This document shows, one piece after another, positions 18,877 through 28,155 of a stretch of 64,000 nucleotides of DNA. Every line of letters starts with the position of its first letter. The first letter of the stretch is position 1. Made by a program: the position numbers and the translations under genes. Source of the DNA: Legionella nautarum (lineage in GTDB: Bacteria; Pseudomonadota; Gammaproteobacteria; Legionellales; Legionellaceae). The stretch covers positions 17,414-81,413 of the forward strand of contig NZ_LNYO01000023.1 of NCBI RefSeq assembly GCF_001467895.1. The letters run 5' to 3'. The notes below the pieces were generated by a model. It did no database searches, had not been told where the DNA came from, and saw nothing but the letters and a program-made list of their open reading frames with translations.

Positions 18877-19680
18877 TTAACTTAACAGCAGTGTGGGTTG
18901 TACTGTCTCTGTAATTAATAAAGAAAGCAATTCAGAAAGCATTAATTGGCATTTCTTTGCTTTATTTAGGTCATAAGCAAACGGAAAAGACTCCTCCATG
19001 TAATTCATCTGGGCAAATTCTAATTGAATGGCGTCGACTTTTTCAGCCGGATTACCGTAATGCCGTGTAATAAATCCGCCTTTAAAACGTCCGTTGAGTA
19101 CAGTTGAATAATTAGTATTTCTGCAATAATTCACGAGTTTATCCGCAAGCACCTGGCGCGCCGATTGGCCGTCCGCGGTACCTAAATTAATGCTAGGCAA
19201 TACACCGTCAAAAAGTGCAGGAACTTGTGAACGAATGGAGTGGGCGTCAAAGACTGTCACTCGATGATTAGATTTTAATTCTGCAATCAGGGCTTGTAGT
19301 TTACTGTGATAGGGTTGCCAATAGGTTTTAATACGTGCTTGTATTTCCTCCTCATCGGGTTCCTGGGCTTGTTGATAAACTGGTGAACCATCAAATAAAA
19401 TCGTTGGGCATAAAGTGGTGGTAAATTTTCCAGGGTAGAGCGATTTTCCATCGGGGGAGCGATTAAGATCAATCACATAACGAGAGTGAGTCGCAACCAA
19501 CATATGAATACCCATTTTGTGGGCAAAGGCATACAGTTGTTCAAGATGCCAATCGGTATCGGGAAGTAATTTGGCGGGTTGGGTAAAGCGTTGCAATAAG
19601 TGATCTGGAACATAAGTGCCGGCATGCGGGATGCTCAAAATAACAGGCACAGTGCCGGGTAAATAGTTAAATAATTCCAT
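18877..19680 (-). CDS. hutG: N-formylglutamate deformylase
   Basis: This enzyme hydrolyses N-formyl-L-glutamate to glutamate and formate, the last step of the five-step histidine degradation route. It has 267 residues. Family motifs include VILSIPHAGTYVP near the N-terminus, DTDWHLEQLY, SRYVIDLNRSPDG and FDAHSIRSQVP. The late block RGHYGNPAEKVDAIQLE-like (TRHYGNPAEKVDAIQLE) is also present. It starts 5 bp after hutF on the same strand, so the two form an operon. Confidence 0.92.
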   Translation of the reverse strand: MELFNYLPGTVPVILSIPHAGTYVPDHLLQRFTQPAKLLPDTDWHLEQLYAFAHKMGIHMLVATHSRYVIDLNRSPDGKSLYPGKFTTTLCPTILFDGSPVYQQAQEPDEEEIQARIKTYWQPYHSKLQALIAELKSNHRVTVFDAHSIRSQVPALFDGVLPSINLGTADGQSARQVLADKLVNYCRNTNYSTVLNGRFKGGFITRHYGNPAEKVDAIQLEFAQMNYMEESFPFAYDLNKAKKCQLMLSELLSLLITETVQPTLLLS

Positions 19681-19685
19681 TGATC

Positions 19686-21071
19686 TTACCTCGAGCCCAA
19701 AAGTTTTTTAATTGTATTTGCATAACTGTTTAGCAGCTTCTCTTCTGCAACGTGTTTGAAGTCTTTAACAACCTGTTGCCCCCCTGCAATAACATGGCGA
19801 ATTGGATTAACGTTTCCTGAAAAAATAAGGCTGTCTAAAATCAAAGAGTTTGTCCGTGATAACAAAGCAGGCATGTGCTCATCGAGGACAATGAAATCGG
19901 CGCGTTTACCCATTTCAATACTTCCCGCAGAGCGCCCCAGTGCTTGTGTGCCACCCCGAAGCGCCATTTGGTATAAGGTTGTACCGACGGAGGGTTCTGC
20001 CGCTGTTTTGACAAGAGTTCGTTCACGACGAAGCAAACGCTGACCATATTCAAGGAGGCGCAGTTCTTCAATCATGCTCACCGAAATATTGCTGTCGCTA
20101 CCAATACCCCAACGACCTCCTGCATCAAGATAATCAGGGAGATTAAATAAACCATCGCCGAGATTGGCTTCAGTCGTTGGGCAAAGACCGGCAATTGCAC
20201 CGCTGGAGGCAAGGCGTTGTGTTTCAATTTCTGTCATATGAGTCGCATGAACAAGGCACCAAGATTGATCAATATCCATATTATTGAGCAACCACTCCAC
20301 TGGGCGTTGAGCGCTCCATCGAAGGCAATCATTGACTTCTTTGATTTGTTCTGCAATGTGAATATGAATTGGGCTTTGAGGCGCTAAGCTTTTCATGCCC
20401 TCGGTAGCTTGTCGCAACATTTCCGGGCTAATGGCTCGCAGTGAATGATGCGCTAAGCCAATTGTGACTTGAGGATCACGAGCATAGCGGGTCAACAGTG
20501 AAGAAATAAGGTCTAAAATTTGGCTTTCATCATTAATGAATCGCTTTTGATTGGCAGCGGCAGGCTGCCCACCAAATCCGCTGTAATGATAAAGTGTAGG
20601 GAGATGGCTAATGGCAATGCCCGTTTCTTTAGCTGCGGCGATAATGTGCTGTGAGGTCAAGCTAGGATCTTGATAAGGTTGGCCATTAGGCTGATGGTGG
20701 ACATAATGAAATTCACCAACGGTGGTGTATCCGGCTTTCAGCATTTCCACGTACACTTGGGAGGCGATAATTTGCAAATCCTCTGGCGTCAGTTTTGCAA
20801 GAAATTGGTACATGAGCTCCCGCCAAGTCCAAAAGCTACCTTTCTCACCTATTGCTTGTTCAGCTAGACCGGCCATGGCGCGTTGAAAAGCATGAGAATG
20901 TAAATTTAACATGCCAGGTAATACAATCCCCTTGAGGAGGGTCGCTGTGCTGGATAAGGATTGATTCGGGCTAATATTGCTGATATTTCCAGTCTTATCA
21001 ACTGTAATAAGAACATTCTCAGCCCAGCCCTGAGGCAAAAATGCGCTGCTAGCAAAATATTGCTGATCCAA
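19686..21071 (-). CDS. hutF: Formimidoylglutamate deiminase
   Basis: HutF converts N-formimino-L-glutamate to N-formylglutamate plus ammonia, feeding HutG. It is a 461-residue amidohydrolase-superfamily enzyme. The metal-binding HxH is in LNLHSHAFQRAMAGL (about residues 55-69), with later ligands in HIHIAEQ, LVHATHM and GIGSDSNIS. The C-terminal composite beta domain closes with GKRADFIVLDE. hutH, hutU and hutI are not in this window, so the upstream pathway must be encoded elsewhere or be absent. Confidence 0.92.
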   Translation of the reverse strand: MDQQYFASSAFLPQGWAENVLITVDKTGNISNISPNQSLSSTATLLKGIVLPGMLNLHSHAFQRAMAGLAEQAIGEKGSFWTWRELMYQFLAKLTPEDLQIIASQVYVEMLKAGYTTVGEFHYVHHQPNGQPYQDPSLTSQHIIAAAKETGIAISHLPTLYHYSGFGGQPAAANQKRFINDESQILDLISSLLTRYARDPQVTIGLAHHSLRAISPEMLRQATEGMKSLAPQSPIHIHIAEQIKEVNDCLRWSAQRPVEWLLNNMDIDQSWCLVHATHMTEIETQRLASSGAIAGLCPTTEANLGDGLFNLPDYLDAGGRWGIGSDSNISVSMIEELRLLEYGQRLLRRERTLVKTAAEPSVGTTLYQMALRGGTQALGRSAGSIEMGKRADFIVLDEHMPALLSRTNSLILDSLIFSGNVNPIRHVIAGGQQVVKDFKHVAEEKLLNSYANTIKKLLGSR

Positions 21072-21137
21072 AAAAACGATTCCTTACGAGAGCTAAAGTT
21101 TGTTTATCATAAACCCAGAATTAAGGATTCTCTACTC

Positions 21138-21578
21138 CTAACTTTCACCAACTTTTTTGAATTCCTTTTCCCCAAAAATAGCAGATTGATGAGTGTAATA
21201 TTTAAATTCAAGCAAATTATTGCTGGGATCTTTCAGAAAAAAAGATTGATGCTCAATTTTAGAATTAGGAAAACGTGTTTTTAATGGAATTTCAAAGTGA
21301 AGCTGTTTATTTTTCAATTCTTGTACAAAGGTTTCAAACTCAGTTTTATCCAAGAAAATTAAACCAAAATGACGTGGATAAATTCCTTCTTGCGGGGGCA
21401 AGGGGCTAGCAATTTTATGAGCAACAATTTGATGCTTACCTAATTGGAGAATCAAAGCATGTTCTGACTCGCGACCTAAAATACAGCCGAGCTGCCCGAC
21501 ATAAAAATGTTTCGCCAAAGCAAAATCATGGATAGGAAAGGCTAAATGAAAAAGTGTTTGCATAATTTTTGAGGCCAT
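21138..21578 (-). CDS. VOC-fold (glyoxalase/bleomycin-resistance) protein
   Basis: A 146-residue single VOC domain. The N-terminal strand-helix FHLAFPIHDFALAKHFYVGQLG and the C-terminal FLKDPSNNLLEFKYY are classic, with the latter carrying the usual metal-ligand Glu and the former a His. Two in-frame ATGs (21578, 21563) are possible, and the second gives the more family-like MQTLFHLAFP start. The substrate is unknown. It is adjacent to hutF on the same strand but 66 bp upstream, so co-transcription is possible. Confidence 0.8.
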   Translation of the reverse strand: MASKIMQTLFHLAFPIHDFALAKHFYVGQLGCILGRESEHALILQLGKHQIVAHKIASPLPPQEGIYPRHFGLIFLDKTEFETFVQELKNKQLHFEIPLKTRFPNSKIEHQSFFLKDPSNNLLEFKYYTHQSAIFGEKEFKKVGES

Positions 21579-21636
21579 AAGAAGAGATAGATTTTAAATT
21601 CTCCCATTTTTAGAGAAAAGGGGAAAGAGCTAGTTA

Positions 21637-22719
21637 TTACAATGGTTGCTTTTGTTGCAAGGTGCTCAAAAAATCAGTCGCAGCAGCCAAGTCAGGACCG
21701 GGATAAAGTACTGAGGGCCATTTAAAAAGCATAATTGCTAATATATTGCGATGTTCTGCTAAATTTAAATCATGGCTTCCCGATTTATTGGGAATGATTT
21801 GTTGCTTAGAATTAAATTTATCTTTTAAAAACTGCTTAATTTTATTGAGTGATGAAGAATAATTGGTATGTTCGATCAAACAAAAACTTAAGCCTACTTC
21901 AGCAATGACATCAGCTTTGGTTCTAGCTAAAATTTCATCGATATGTTGCTCGAAATATTGATAGATCCAAGCAAATTGCGCATAAGCTAGTTTTTTTTGG
22001 TAATAATTACTGGCTGCGATGATAATGTGTGTCATACCATAAATTTTATCTTCAAACATTTTGTCAGTGAGCATGCTGTCTTTGTGATTTGCGAACACAG
22101 TCTGAAAACGGTCTATGTATTGTTTTCTAAGATCGATTAAATCTAATCGATGGAGTAAATAAACAAAATTAGCGACCTGGGCTGCGGATATTTTTATCAC
22201 TAAAGGGTTTAAAAGAAACGCAGCTAAAGAGTGAAGATTTTTCTTAATATGCGCCAAAGCTGTTTGGGTATTAGGGAACAACGCTGAATTTAAGGTGTTG
22301 AACTGTTGTGCATGATCCAAGATGAGTAGTATTTTAAGCGTGTTGCTAATCTCGGGGAGCTGGGCAAGTAATGCTTTTCGTTTTTTAGCTCTGGAATTGT
22401 TTTCGGAATCCAGGGGTAAGCTAATCGTTTTATTAAAATTTATCGATGAAAATCGGGTCGCTTTTTCGAGTAACTGCTGTAATTGTATGCTTTCAACAAA
22501 TTGAAAGGAAATAATGGGATACAAATAGTCTTTTCTTCCCGTGATTCGATATAAACGAACAGCATAATGGGATTGAATAATCGGTTTCAACTTAAAAAGG
22601 TTATTATCAAAATTTTTTTGTACTTTATCGGCGATATCAATACTTGAAGCCGCTAATGATTGACTAAGCAAACAGATGAGTAAACCCAATACAAATTTAG
22701 AAATCTTTAAACCAATCAT
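21637..22719 (-). CDS. Exported protein of unknown function
   Basis: The 360-residue product has a signal peptide (KFVLGLLICLLSQSLA, about residues 8-23). The mature part is helical and rich in Leu/Lys/Gln, with a conserved-looking segment MFEDKIYGMTHIIIAASNYYQ near residue 220. That segment reminds me of the DUF3541 family, but I cannot confirm it. No catalytic motif is visible. It lies alone on the minus strand between the VOC gene and the dinB region. Confidence 0.7.
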   Translation of the reverse strand: MIGLKISKFVLGLLICLLSQSLAASSIDIADKVQKNFDNNLFKLKPIIQSHYAVRLYRITGRKDYLYPIISFQFVESIQLQQLLEKATRFSSINFNKTISLPLDSENNSRAKKRKALLAQLPEISNTLKILLILDHAQQFNTLNSALFPNTQTALAHIKKNLHSLAAFLLNPLVIKISAAQVANFVYLLHRLDLIDLRKQYIDRFQTVFANHKDSMLTDKMFEDKIYGMTHIIIAASNYYQKKLAYAQFAWIYQYFEQHIDEILARTKADVIAEVGLSFCLIEHTNYSSSLNKIKQFLKDKFNSKQQIIPNKSGSHDLNLAEHRNILAIMLFKWPSVLYPGPDLAAATDFLSTLQQKQPL

Positions 22720-23069
22720 AGGCTCATATTGGCCATCACTGGTTGACCAAGGTCAATCTTATAAATCAAAGTGTTTGGTGGAGAATTAGAGAAATGAATA
22801 ATAAAAAAGTATTTCATCGGAAGTATTTCGTAATAAAAATGGCGGAACTTTAGCATCTGCTTCACGAGATAACAACTAAAAAATAAGAATAAAAAGCAGT
22901 CAGAAAGATTCCCATGTGGCCATTAGTTTTTGTGGGAATGATGAGATTAGGAGCAGTTGGTAGGGACAGATAAGAGGCGGGTTCATTTAGCAGGTTATGC
23001 AAAAACTGATATAATTGAGGTTTTATTGCATGGATTATATGTCGGGCCTTGGTCCAACAAATCGAGCAT
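22720..23069. other. 350-bp divergent intergenic region before dinB
   Basis: No gene is visible between the exported-protein gene (-) and dinB (+). It holds a 14-bp perfect palindrome TTGACC-AA-GGTCAA (22743-22756), which sits just upstream of the minus-strand gene and could be an operator. On the plus strand an extended -10 (TGATATAAT, 23007-23015) probably serves dinB. No LexA-type box is seen. Confidence 0.5.
23007..23015 (+). promoter_or_regulatory. Extended -10 promoter of dinB
   Basis: TGA-TATAAT forms a perfect extended -10 about 55 bp upstream of the dinB start. A poor TTTAGC at 18-bp spacing is the only -35 candidate. Confidence 0.5.
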
Positions 23070-24131
23070 ATGACTAAAGTACGCAAAATTATCCATATTG
23101 ATATGGATTGTTTTTATGCCGCGATAGAAATTCGAGATAATCCCTCTTTGGCCGATAAACCTGTCGCTGTTGGTGGTAACTTCGATAAGCGCGGCGTTCT
23201 TTGTACTTGTAATTATATTGCACGCCAATATGGGATCCATTCAGCAATGCCAACAATGATTGCCCAGCGGCTTTGTCCTGATCTTGTGGTATTACCTGTA
23301 AATATGTCCAAATATCGTCAGGTTTCCCAAATCATTAATTCGATTTTTAAGGAATTTACTGAGCTCGTCGAACCTTTGTCCTTAGATGAGGCTTTTCTCG
23401 ATGTAACGGATTGTTCCCAACATCAAGGCAGTGCAACTTGGATAGCTGAAGCGATTCGTTCTAATATTTGGCAATCCGAAAAATTAACTGCTTCTGCCGG
23501 TGTCGCACCTAACAAATTTTTGGCAAAAATTGCGAGTGCCTGGAAAAAACCAAATGGCTTATTTGTCATTCGACCCGAGCAAGTGACTGCCTTTGTTAAC
23601 CAGTTGCCTGTCGTTAAACTTTTTGGGGTTGGCAAAGTAACTGCTAGAAAGTTGCATAATATGAACCTTATAAACTGCGCTGATTTACAAGAAATTCCTT
23701 TACATTTTTTGGTGCAACATTTTGGCAAATTGGGTCAACATCTATACAATCAATGCCGCGGAATTGACGAACGTCCTGTGCAGCCAAATAAGGTGCGCAA
23801 ATCCTTAAGTGTTGAAACTACTTTGACAGAAAATATTTGTGATGCAGCTCAAGCTTTAGAGATTATTGACGAATTGTACAAGAAGCTGCTAAGACGAATT
23901 AATGACTCCGCTCCCGATTTTTTGATAAAAAATCAGTACGTCAAAATTAAATTTGCTGACTTCCAACTAACAACTGGGGAGGCAAAAACTACTCAAGTTG
24001 ATCTAATGTTATTTCATGATTTATTTAACAAAAACCATAAAGAGCAGAAGGCAATACGCCTACTTGGTTTAGGGGTTCATTTTCAAACAAATGAAAAAAA
24101 TGACCAGTTCGTTCAGCAACCATTATTCTAG
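23070..24131 (+). CDS. dinB: DNA polymerase IV (Y family)
   Basis: This is an error-prone translesion polymerase. It has 353 residues from the ATG at 23070, giving MTKVRKIIHIDMDCFYAA; a TTG at 23049 would add seven. The catalytic acidic residues are in HIDMDCFYA and in SLDEAFLDVT. The finger motif is KFLAKIASAWKKPNG, and helix-hairpin-helix sequence VKLFGVGKVTARKL follows. The C-terminal little finger ends in FQTNEKNDQFVQQPLF. The last residues, QQPLF, resemble a beta-clamp binding motif. Confidence 0.95.
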   Translation: MTKVRKIIHIDMDCFYAAIEIRDNPSLADKPVAVGGNFDKRGVLCTCNYIARQYGIHSAMPTMIAQRLCPDLVVLPVNMSKYRQVSQIINSIFKEFTELVEPLSLDEAFLDVTDCSQHQGSATWIAEAIRSNIWQSEKLTASAGVAPNKFLAKIASAWKKPNGLFVIRPEQVTAFVNQLPVVKLFGVGKVTARKLHNMNLINCADLQEIPLHFLVQHFGKLGQHLYNQCRGIDERPVQPNKVRKSLSVETTLTENICDAAQALEIIDELYKKLLRRINDSAPDFLIKNQYVKIKFADFQLTTGEAKTTQVDLMLFHDLFNKNHKEQKAIRLLGLGVHFQTNEKNDQFVQQPLF

Positions 24132-24220
24132 TTTTTAGCCACTAAAAAATCTAAATTTTACTTTCCGGAAAAAGACTGATTTTCTTTTGCAAGTTGGCGT
24201 AGCTGCCTATCAAAACTTTA

Positions 24221-24229
24221 TGATATACT
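24221..24229 (+). promoter_or_regulatory. Extended -10 promoter of the acyl-chain operon
   Basis: TGA-TATACT lies about 40 bp upstream of the ACP start codon, in the 137-bp gap after dinB. There is no good -35. All five following genes overlap or nearly touch, so this promoter probably serves the whole cluster. Confidence 0.5.
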
Positions 24230-24268
24230 CTGAAGTTTTGTGAACTAGGTGAGCTTTGAGGATAAAAC

Positions 24269-24679
24269 ATGAATGTAGAGACCGTTTACCCGAAAGTAAG
24301 GGAAATTATCGCTGATGTGTTGGTTATTGACGAAGAAGAAGTGTCTTTGAACAGCCGTTTAATAGGCGATTTGGGTGCCGAGTCCATTGATTTCCTTGAT
24401 TTGGTTTTTCAATTAGAGAAAGAATTTAGTATTAAAATTCCCCGTGGCCAATTAGAGAAAAATGCACGAGGCGACTTAGCAGAGGACGAGTTTGAAAAGG
24501 GCGGCGTACTAACTGTTAAAGGTATGCAAGCACTTAAAAATTATTTGAATGAAGTTCCTGCAGAGTATTTTAAGGCGAATTTGAAGGTGAATGAGATTCC
24601 GATGTTATTCACAGTAGAAACTTTTTGTAAGCTGGTCGTCATGGCAGCCAGTGAACAAGCTTGTGAAACTGTTTCCTAA
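24269..24679 (+). CDS. Specialised acyl carrier protein (AcpXL-like)
   Basis: The 136-residue product is longer than housekeeping ACP (about 78) and carries the phosphopantetheine attachment site LGAESIDFLDLVFQLE with Ser39. The helix IKIPRGQLEKNARG follows, then a C-terminal extension of some 50 residues. In the neighbourhood of a dehydratase, two KAS genes and a lipid acyltransferase it is best read as a dedicated carrier for a special acyl chain, as AcpXL is for the very long hydroxylated chain of rhizobial lipid A. GAGG precedes the ATG. Its stop overlaps the next start (TAATG). Confidence 0.85.
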   Translation: MNVETVYPKVREIIADVLVIDEEEVSLNSRLIGDLGAESIDFLDLVFQLEKEFSIKIPRGQLEKNARGDLAEDEFEKGGVLTVKGMQALKNYLNEVPAEYFKANLKVNEIPMLFTVETFCKLVVMAASEQACETVS

Positions 24680-25578
24680 TGCGATTCTTATTTGTCGATC
24701 GAATTCTGCAGTTATCACCTGGTGAATTGGTGCGGGGGATAAAGCATATCACACCTGATGATGCTTACCTTTATCCTGATGGGCAAGGAAGGCTTTGCTT
24801 CATTCCCTCTTTAATTGGAGAAACTTTAGGGCAATTAGCTGCGTGGTCTGTCATGTTTAGCAATGACTTCACGCTAAGGCCGGTTGCCGGCGTGGCTGCT
24901 AGCGCACGGGTACATAGACCTGTCTATGTAGGTGAAACCTTGCTATTGGAATCGGTTATCGAGTCACTTGACAATAAAGCGGTACAATATCGTAGTGTTG
25001 CTTATGTCGCTGATGAGGTTGTATTTAACCTTGATGGGGCTTTAGGCCCTTTATTACCTATGGCTGATTTTATTGACGAGCAAGTGGTTCGCCGCCAGTT
25101 TGCCGAAATAAATCGCCCCGGTGATTGGCCGCAGCATTCTGACTCTGTACCACTGCTACCTAACTCGGAGTTGGCTTCAATCGCTTTGGCAAGGCCTAGT
25201 ATATCGATGACCTTCGATCGAATTATTGATTCTAAACCAGGGGTTAGCCTCACTGCTGAAAAATATGTGACTCGAGCGGCGCCTTATTTCCCCGATCATT
25301 TTCCCAACAAACCTGTTTTACCGATGACTGTTTTATTGGAGTGCAAGCAAAATTTAGCACGTGAATTTGTTACGCGCGGGTCTTTTGAGCAAAATTATCA
25401 GGTCTCTGAGTTACGTCGAATCAAAATGAATGACTTTGTTCATCCCGGTGACGTGCTTAGAACTCATCTTAAAGTCAAAGAACAAAATTCACAGCAATTA
25501 ATCTTAAATTACCGTAGTGAAGTAGACGGCAGACGAGTGTGTGTTTTAGATGTTGTGATGATGGCAAAAGGTAATTAA
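24679..25578 (+). CDS. Double hot-dog dehydratase (FabZ-like)
   Basis: This is predicted to dehydrate 3-hydroxyacyl-ACP. It has 299 residues built as two hot-dog halves. The C-terminal half has the FabZ active-site motif FPDHFPNKPVLPM with His207, and an acidic residue (Glu221) on the following helix. The N-terminal half keeps the helix IPSLIGETLGQLAAW (Glu48) but has no matching HFP motif, so only one active site is expected. Housekeeping FabZ is about 150 residues, which makes this a fused or duplicated version. The start overlaps the ACP stop by one base and it ends 4 bp before the KAS gene. Confidence 0.82.
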   Translation: MRFLFVDRILQLSPGELVRGIKHITPDDAYLYPDGQGRLCFIPSLIGETLGQLAAWSVMFSNDFTLRPVAGVAASARVHRPVYVGETLLLESVIESLDNKAVQYRSVAYVADEVVFNLDGALGPLLPMADFIDEQVVRRQFAEINRPGDWPQHSDSVPLLPNSELASIALARPSISMTFDRIIDSKPGVSLTAEKYVTRAAPYFPDHFPNKPVLPMTVLLECKQNLAREFVTRGSFEQNYQVSELRRIKMNDFVHPGDVLRTHLKVKEQNSQQLILNYRSEVDGRRVCVLDVVMMAKGN

Positions 25579-25582
25579 AACT

Positions 25583-26884
25583 ATGAAAAACAGACGAGTC
25601 GCAATTACGGGCTTAGGCGTCGTATCGCCTTTAGGTAATGACGTACAGTCTACTTGGCGCAATTTATTAGCAGGTCAGTCTGGAATTGCGAAGATAAGGC
25701 ACTTCGATGCCAGCGGTTTCCCAGCGAATATCGCTGCTGAAGTGAAACAATTTCAACCGCATCCCGAGGCTGTTACTGGAAAACATAATCGCTTTTCAAT
25801 GCAGTTTACTCGCTACGCCTTGGATGCAGCGTATCAAGCTTTTTTAGATGCTGGAATAAAACCCACCCAGCAAGATGCTTCGCGTTGGGGGGTGGTAACT
25901 GGTAGTGGCATGATGACAGCCGAGTTTTCCTATTTGAAACGATTTCAAGAAGCTTGTGCCAATGGAGGTACACCTGATTGGAAGCTGCTGCAGGAGCGTA
26001 CACGAGAATTTTATAGCTTAGTTGATTTTGGCAGGACAACCTCCAATTCGGGTCTGTCTTTACTGATCCAGCAATTTGGTATCGAAGGTTATGCCTCTTC
26101 GGTTCACACTGCCTGTGCCTCAGGTGGCCAGGCTTTAGGTTTAGCTATGCAGGTTATTCGCCGTGGCGAAGCCGATTTCATGTTAGCCGGTGGTTTTGAT
26201 TCGATGATTAATCCTTTGGGACTATCGAGTTTTTGCCTGCTTGGTGCTTTATCAACTTATAATGCTACTCCAGAAACAGCAAGCCGACCTTTTGATGGCA
26301 CACGCAATGGTTTTGTATTAGGTGAAGGCGCTGCTTTTTTAATTTTGGAAGAGTGGTCTAAAGCAAAAGCCCGCGGCGCTAGAATTTATGCTGAGTTGGC
26401 AGGGGAAGGTAATTCACTTAGTTCCTACCGTATTACTGATTCACACCCCAATGGCGATGGTGCTATTCAAGCCATCGAACGTGCTCTACAAGATGCTGGG
26501 GTAAAAGCAAGCGACGTCGACTATATTAATGCGCATGGTACCTCAACCAAGATGAATGATTTGAGTGAAACCAATGCGGTTAAAGCGGTATTTACTGACA
26601 AAGCAAAACGATTACCGATTAGCTCAACGAAGAGTCAAACAGGACATCTTATCGCAGCGGCAGGCGCTTTAGAGGCTGTGTTGTCAGTCCTGTCGATTCA
26701 TCATGCCCAAATTCCTAAAACTGCCAATTTGACTACGCCTGATCCAGATTGTGATTTGGATTATGTGGTAGATGGTCCGCGCGAAAAATCCTTAGGCGTG
26801 GTCTTATCCAATTCCTTCGGTTTTGGTGGCTCAAATAGCTGTTTGCTGTTTAAACATCCTGAATTTGAAGGAGTGGTTCGATGA
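25583..26884 (+). CDS. 3-oxoacyl-ACP synthase (KAS II/FabF-like)
   Basis: This is a condensing enzyme that elongates acyl-ACP with malonyl-ACP. It has 433 residues in the thiolase fold. The complete Cys-His-His triad is present: Cys178 in VHTACASGGQAL, His318 in NAHGTSTKMND and His355 in KSQTGHLIAAAGA. The C-terminal SNSFGFGGSN is typical. It is one of two KAS genes in tandem (stop and start overlap by 4 bp), the catalytically complete one. In the rhizobial very-long-chain cluster the equivalent is fabF1XL/fabF2XL. Confidence 0.9.
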   Translation: MKNRRVAITGLGVVSPLGNDVQSTWRNLLAGQSGIAKIRHFDASGFPANIAAEVKQFQPHPEAVTGKHNRFSMQFTRYALDAAYQAFLDAGIKPTQQDASRWGVVTGSGMMTAEFSYLKRFQEACANGGTPDWKLLQERTREFYSLVDFGRTTSNSGLSLLIQQFGIEGYASSVHTACASGGQALGLAMQVIRRGEADFMLAGGFDSMINPLGLSSFCLLGALSTYNATPETASRPFDGTRNGFVLGEGAAFLILEEWSKAKARGARIYAELAGEGNSLSSYRITDSHPNGDGAIQAIERALQDAGVKASDVDYINAHGTSTKMNDLSETNAVKAVFTDKAKRLPISSTKSQTGHLIAAAGALEAVLSVLSIHHAQIPKTANLTTPDPDCDLDYVVDGPREKSLGVVLSNSFGFGGSNSCLLFKHPEFEGVVR

Positions 26885-28155
26885 GTAACTCCAATCGTGT
26901 TTTTATTACCGGCTTAAGTGCTCTAACTCCTTGTGGTGAAACCGCTGAACAAACTTGGCAGTCAATACTAGCGAAACAAAGCGGCCTTGCTGAGCTTGGT
27001 CAATGGGATTTATCTTCCTGGCCACATCGCTTAGGCGGCGAGCTTAAAAATTTTCAGCCAGGGAAAATGTTGCCTGATCGCAAGCTACTGAAGGTTATTT
27101 CTCGTCAGGATGTGTTGGGAATTAATGCAGCAGTGCAGGCGGTACAGCATAGTGAGCTGCTTAATTACCGCGAAACCTTAGAAAATGCCGATTTTTTCAA
27201 TGAACAAACAGCAGTTTATGTTGGATCGCCGGGGAATAAATATTTCCAGCAAGAAGATTTTTTACCGCTTTTAGCTAAAACTGGCGATAACATGCAAAAT
27301 TTTGCCAGCCAATTATTTACGGAAGTTCACCCAATGTGGTTGCTACGTATTTTACCGAATAATGTCTTGGCTTATACCGGGATAAGTTACGGTTTTAAAG
27401 GACCAAACCATAATATTACTAACCATGCAGTGGGTGGTATGCAGGCTATTATTGAAGCCTATCAAGCGCTTAAACAGGGGCAAGCCCAGCGTGCGGTTGT
27501 GGTAGCCTATGATGTTATTGAACCGCAAGCGCTATTCTATTATGAAAAAATAGGCGTGCTCAGTACACGTCATTTAAAGCCCTTTGATGTGGACCATGAT
27601 GGGACTCTTTTGTCGGATGGGGCAGCAGCTTTAATCTTGGAAACTGAAGAAAGTGCAAAGGCTCGTTCCGCAACTTGCTACGGTGAAATTAGAGCTGGTT
27701 TGGCGGCAACTGAGGCTTCTGGTTTGTTTTCCATCGAAGCAGAAGGTAGTCATTTGGCTAGTTTATTATCGCGAACACTTGAAGGGCATGCTATTGATGC
27801 TGCTGAAGTCGGTATGATTGTCGCTCATGGTAATGGTAATAACAAATCAGATGACAGTGAAGCACAGGCAATTCATAGCGTTTTTGATGGTAAGCAGGTG
27901 CCAGTTACAGCCTTTAAATGGTCTTATGGCCATACGATTACAGCTTCTGGAATTTTAGATGCAGTCATGGCAACCTGTGCAATTCGCGATAACTGTATTC
28001 CTGGTATTGCAAATTTTGCTCAACCAGCACCTCTCTGTGAAAGTTTAAATCTTAGTGCTGAACACAGAGCATTGGGGGCAAATAAAACAGCGATGATTAT
28101 CAATCGCGGGTTTGCCAGTATGAATGCTTGTTTAGTGATCAAAGCTTGTGAGTGA
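26881..28155 (+). CDS. KAS-like protein lacking the active-site Cys
   Basis: A 424-residue thiolase-fold protein related to FabF. At the nucleophile position it reads NITNHAVGGMQAI, so the Cys of TACASG is replaced by His182. Both catalytic His positions remain (VAHGNGN, His316; WSYGHTITASG, His351). Such Cys-less partners act as chain-length factors in type II polyketide systems and as initiation or structural subunits elsewhere. Here it probably pairs with the upstream KAS as a heterodimer. It overlaps the upstream KAS by 4 bp (ATGA) and the acyltransferase by 8 bp. Confidence 0.87.
   Translation: MSNSNRVFITGLSALTPCGETAEQTWQSILAKQSGLAELGQWDLSSWPHRLGGELKNFQPGKMLPDRKLLKVISRQDVLGINAAVQAVQHSELLNYRETLENADFFNEQTAVYVGSPGNKYFQQEDFLPLLAKTGDNMQNFASQLFTEVHPMWLLRILPNNVLAYTGISYGFKGPNHNITNHAVGGMQAIIEAYQALKQGQAQRAVVVAYDVIEPQALFYYEKIGVLSTRHLKPFDVDHDGTLLSDGAAALILETEESAKARSATCYGEIRAGLAATEASGLFSIEAEGSHLASLLSRTLEGHAIDAAEVGMIVAHGNGNNKSDDSEAQAIHSVFDGKQVPVTAFKWSYGHTITASGILDAVMATCAIRDNCIPGIANFAQPAPLCESLNLSAEHRALGANKTAMIINRGFASMNACLVIKACE

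Noticed and set aside
23010..23069. LexA-controlled dinB/ssb
   Set aside because: No CTG-N10-CAG box was found upstream of dinB or ssb.
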